DNA of 64,000 bases from JADCGM01 sp943368345 (GTDB lineage Bacteria > Pseudomonadota > Alphaproteobacteria > Sphingomonadales > Sphingomonadaceae). The position numbers and the translations under genes were made by a program. The stretch spans positions 17,758 to 81,757 of the forward strand of contig CALRKY020000014.1 in assembly GCA_943368345.1 (NCBI GenBank). The letters are read 5' to 3'. Positions 63,588 to 64,000 of the stretch are shown here, piece after piece. Every line of letters begins with the position of its first letter. The stretch's first letter is position 1. The notes beneath the pieces are model-generated. The model was not told the DNA's origin and made no database searches. It was given only the letters and a program-made list of their open reading frames with translations.

Positions 63588-64000
63588 GCCCCGCTCTTAA
63601 CCCCGCTTTATGACAGCCGCAACCGGGGCATCCTGGCGCTGCGGCTCCTGCTGTCATCCTGGCGCAGGGTGGGGACGACAGGGGGGGGGATGTTGAGGTG
63701 GGCGACGCACCAATCTCCCGGTCGCGCCTGTTGGCGGCCGGGGGACAGACGGGGACCGGCGCGTTCTCTGCAACTACGCTCGGGGCTCGGTACGCTGAGA
63801 CTTGGTTACTGCATCACACCGAGACTGGTGTCTGGAGCCTTGGTCTGTCGCCCTTTCAGCGGTTGCAAATGGACGCTCTTTTGGCAGACCTCACCAGACG
63901 GGCAGGTCGCGAAGCTTCGGCTGGTTACCCGAACGATTCCGCGCCGGTCCTGGGCGGGCGGCCTCTAACAGCCACAAACCCGTGTCCGCCCCGAACGTGG
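63588..64000. other. unrecognised region at the window edge with a G9 tract
   Basis: The final 413 bases hold no gene I can name. A run of nine G lies at 63681-63689. Two forward frames are open (63614 to the window end; 63690 to 63968), but third-position GC is lower than in neighbouring genes, and neither has a good ribosome site. I searched by eye for tmRNA, RNase P RNA, SRP RNA and 6S RNA features and saw none. It may be a partial gene, an accessory insert or a spacer. Confidence 0.4.

Noticed and set aside
63588..64000. tmRNA, RNase P RNA or 6S RNA at the window edge.
   Set aside because: No tag frame, no conserved RNase P core and no 6S-type central bubble could be recognised.
1..64000. 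CRISPR arrays, rRNA operons, insertion sequences or prophage genes.
   Set aside because: No regularly spaced direct repeats, no rRNA sequence, and no transposase, integrase or phage structural gene was seen.

Overview
The window looks like chromosomal DNA of an alphaproteobacterium, most likely a member of the Sphingomonadales. The evidence is a high GC content with strongly GC-biased third codon positions, a large TonB-dependent receptor, a DctA/DctB/DctD set, the ileS-lspA-DUF3035 order, a succinyltransferase (AST) arginine cluster, a WS/DGAT acyltransferase, a BM3-type P450 fusion and many ATGA/GTGA-coupled genes. I cannot assign a genus. Both ends cut features: the first gene has lost its N-terminus, and the last 413 bases hold nothing I recognise.

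Layout. 1-4.8 kb: a Cys/Met-metabolism PLP enzyme, a DMT transporter, an SMP-30 hydrolase with a PaaI-type thioesterase, and rmuC. 5.0-9.1 kb is an accessory patch. It holds an unusual lipoprotein (TonB-C-like, DUF6438 and ankyrin parts) and a Fic-domain gene that sits between an intact TrmH/SpoU methyltransferase gene and a displaced second copy of that gene's 3' end. Four copies of a TTATGCCTCA-type half-site overlap the fic start codon. 9.1-18 kb: a TPP enzyme and M20 hydrolase coupled to astA-astD-astB, then comF, a glutaredoxin, a nitrilase-family amidase and DUF1178. 18-27.2 kb: dctA, a TonB receptor and a secreted alpha/beta hydrolase run leftwards, and dctB-dctD run rightwards, from a shared region with two DctD-like palindromes. 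This looks like one uptake-and-sensing unit.

27-37 kb is mostly housekeeping: tRNA-Arg(CCU), an SDR, a HerA/DUF853 ATPase, ileS-lspA-DUF3035 (with a perfect 31-bp inverted repeat between ileS and lspA), dapB and nth. 37.4-43 kb is a storage-lipid region: a short PhaE-like subunit, a class III-like PHA synthase, an acetyltransferase and a lipase-like hydrolase converge on a phasin, another hydrolase and a WS/DGAT acyltransferase. 43-47 kb: a VapBC pair with its own palindromic operator, and a self-sufficient P450-reductase fusion. 48-51 kb: a GAF-GAF-PAS nucleotide cyclase with a coupled coiled-coil protein. 51.4-57.7 kb is catabolic: a four-gene acyl-CoA operon, then a MarR regulator divergent from hppD and a coupled VOC protein. 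57.7-63.6 kb: MgtC/DUF4010, a tandem universal stress protein, a Gre-type factor, an AI-2E-family transporter and UDP-glucose dehydrogenase.

The most unusual parts are the Fic cassette with its duplicated trmH end and operator array, the proposed DctBD-controlled scavenging locus with an atypical sigma-54 activator, the AST cluster in which an M20 enzyme sits where a desuccinylase would be expected, and the miniature PhaE subunit. All functional statements come from reading motifs and gene order; no database search was run.
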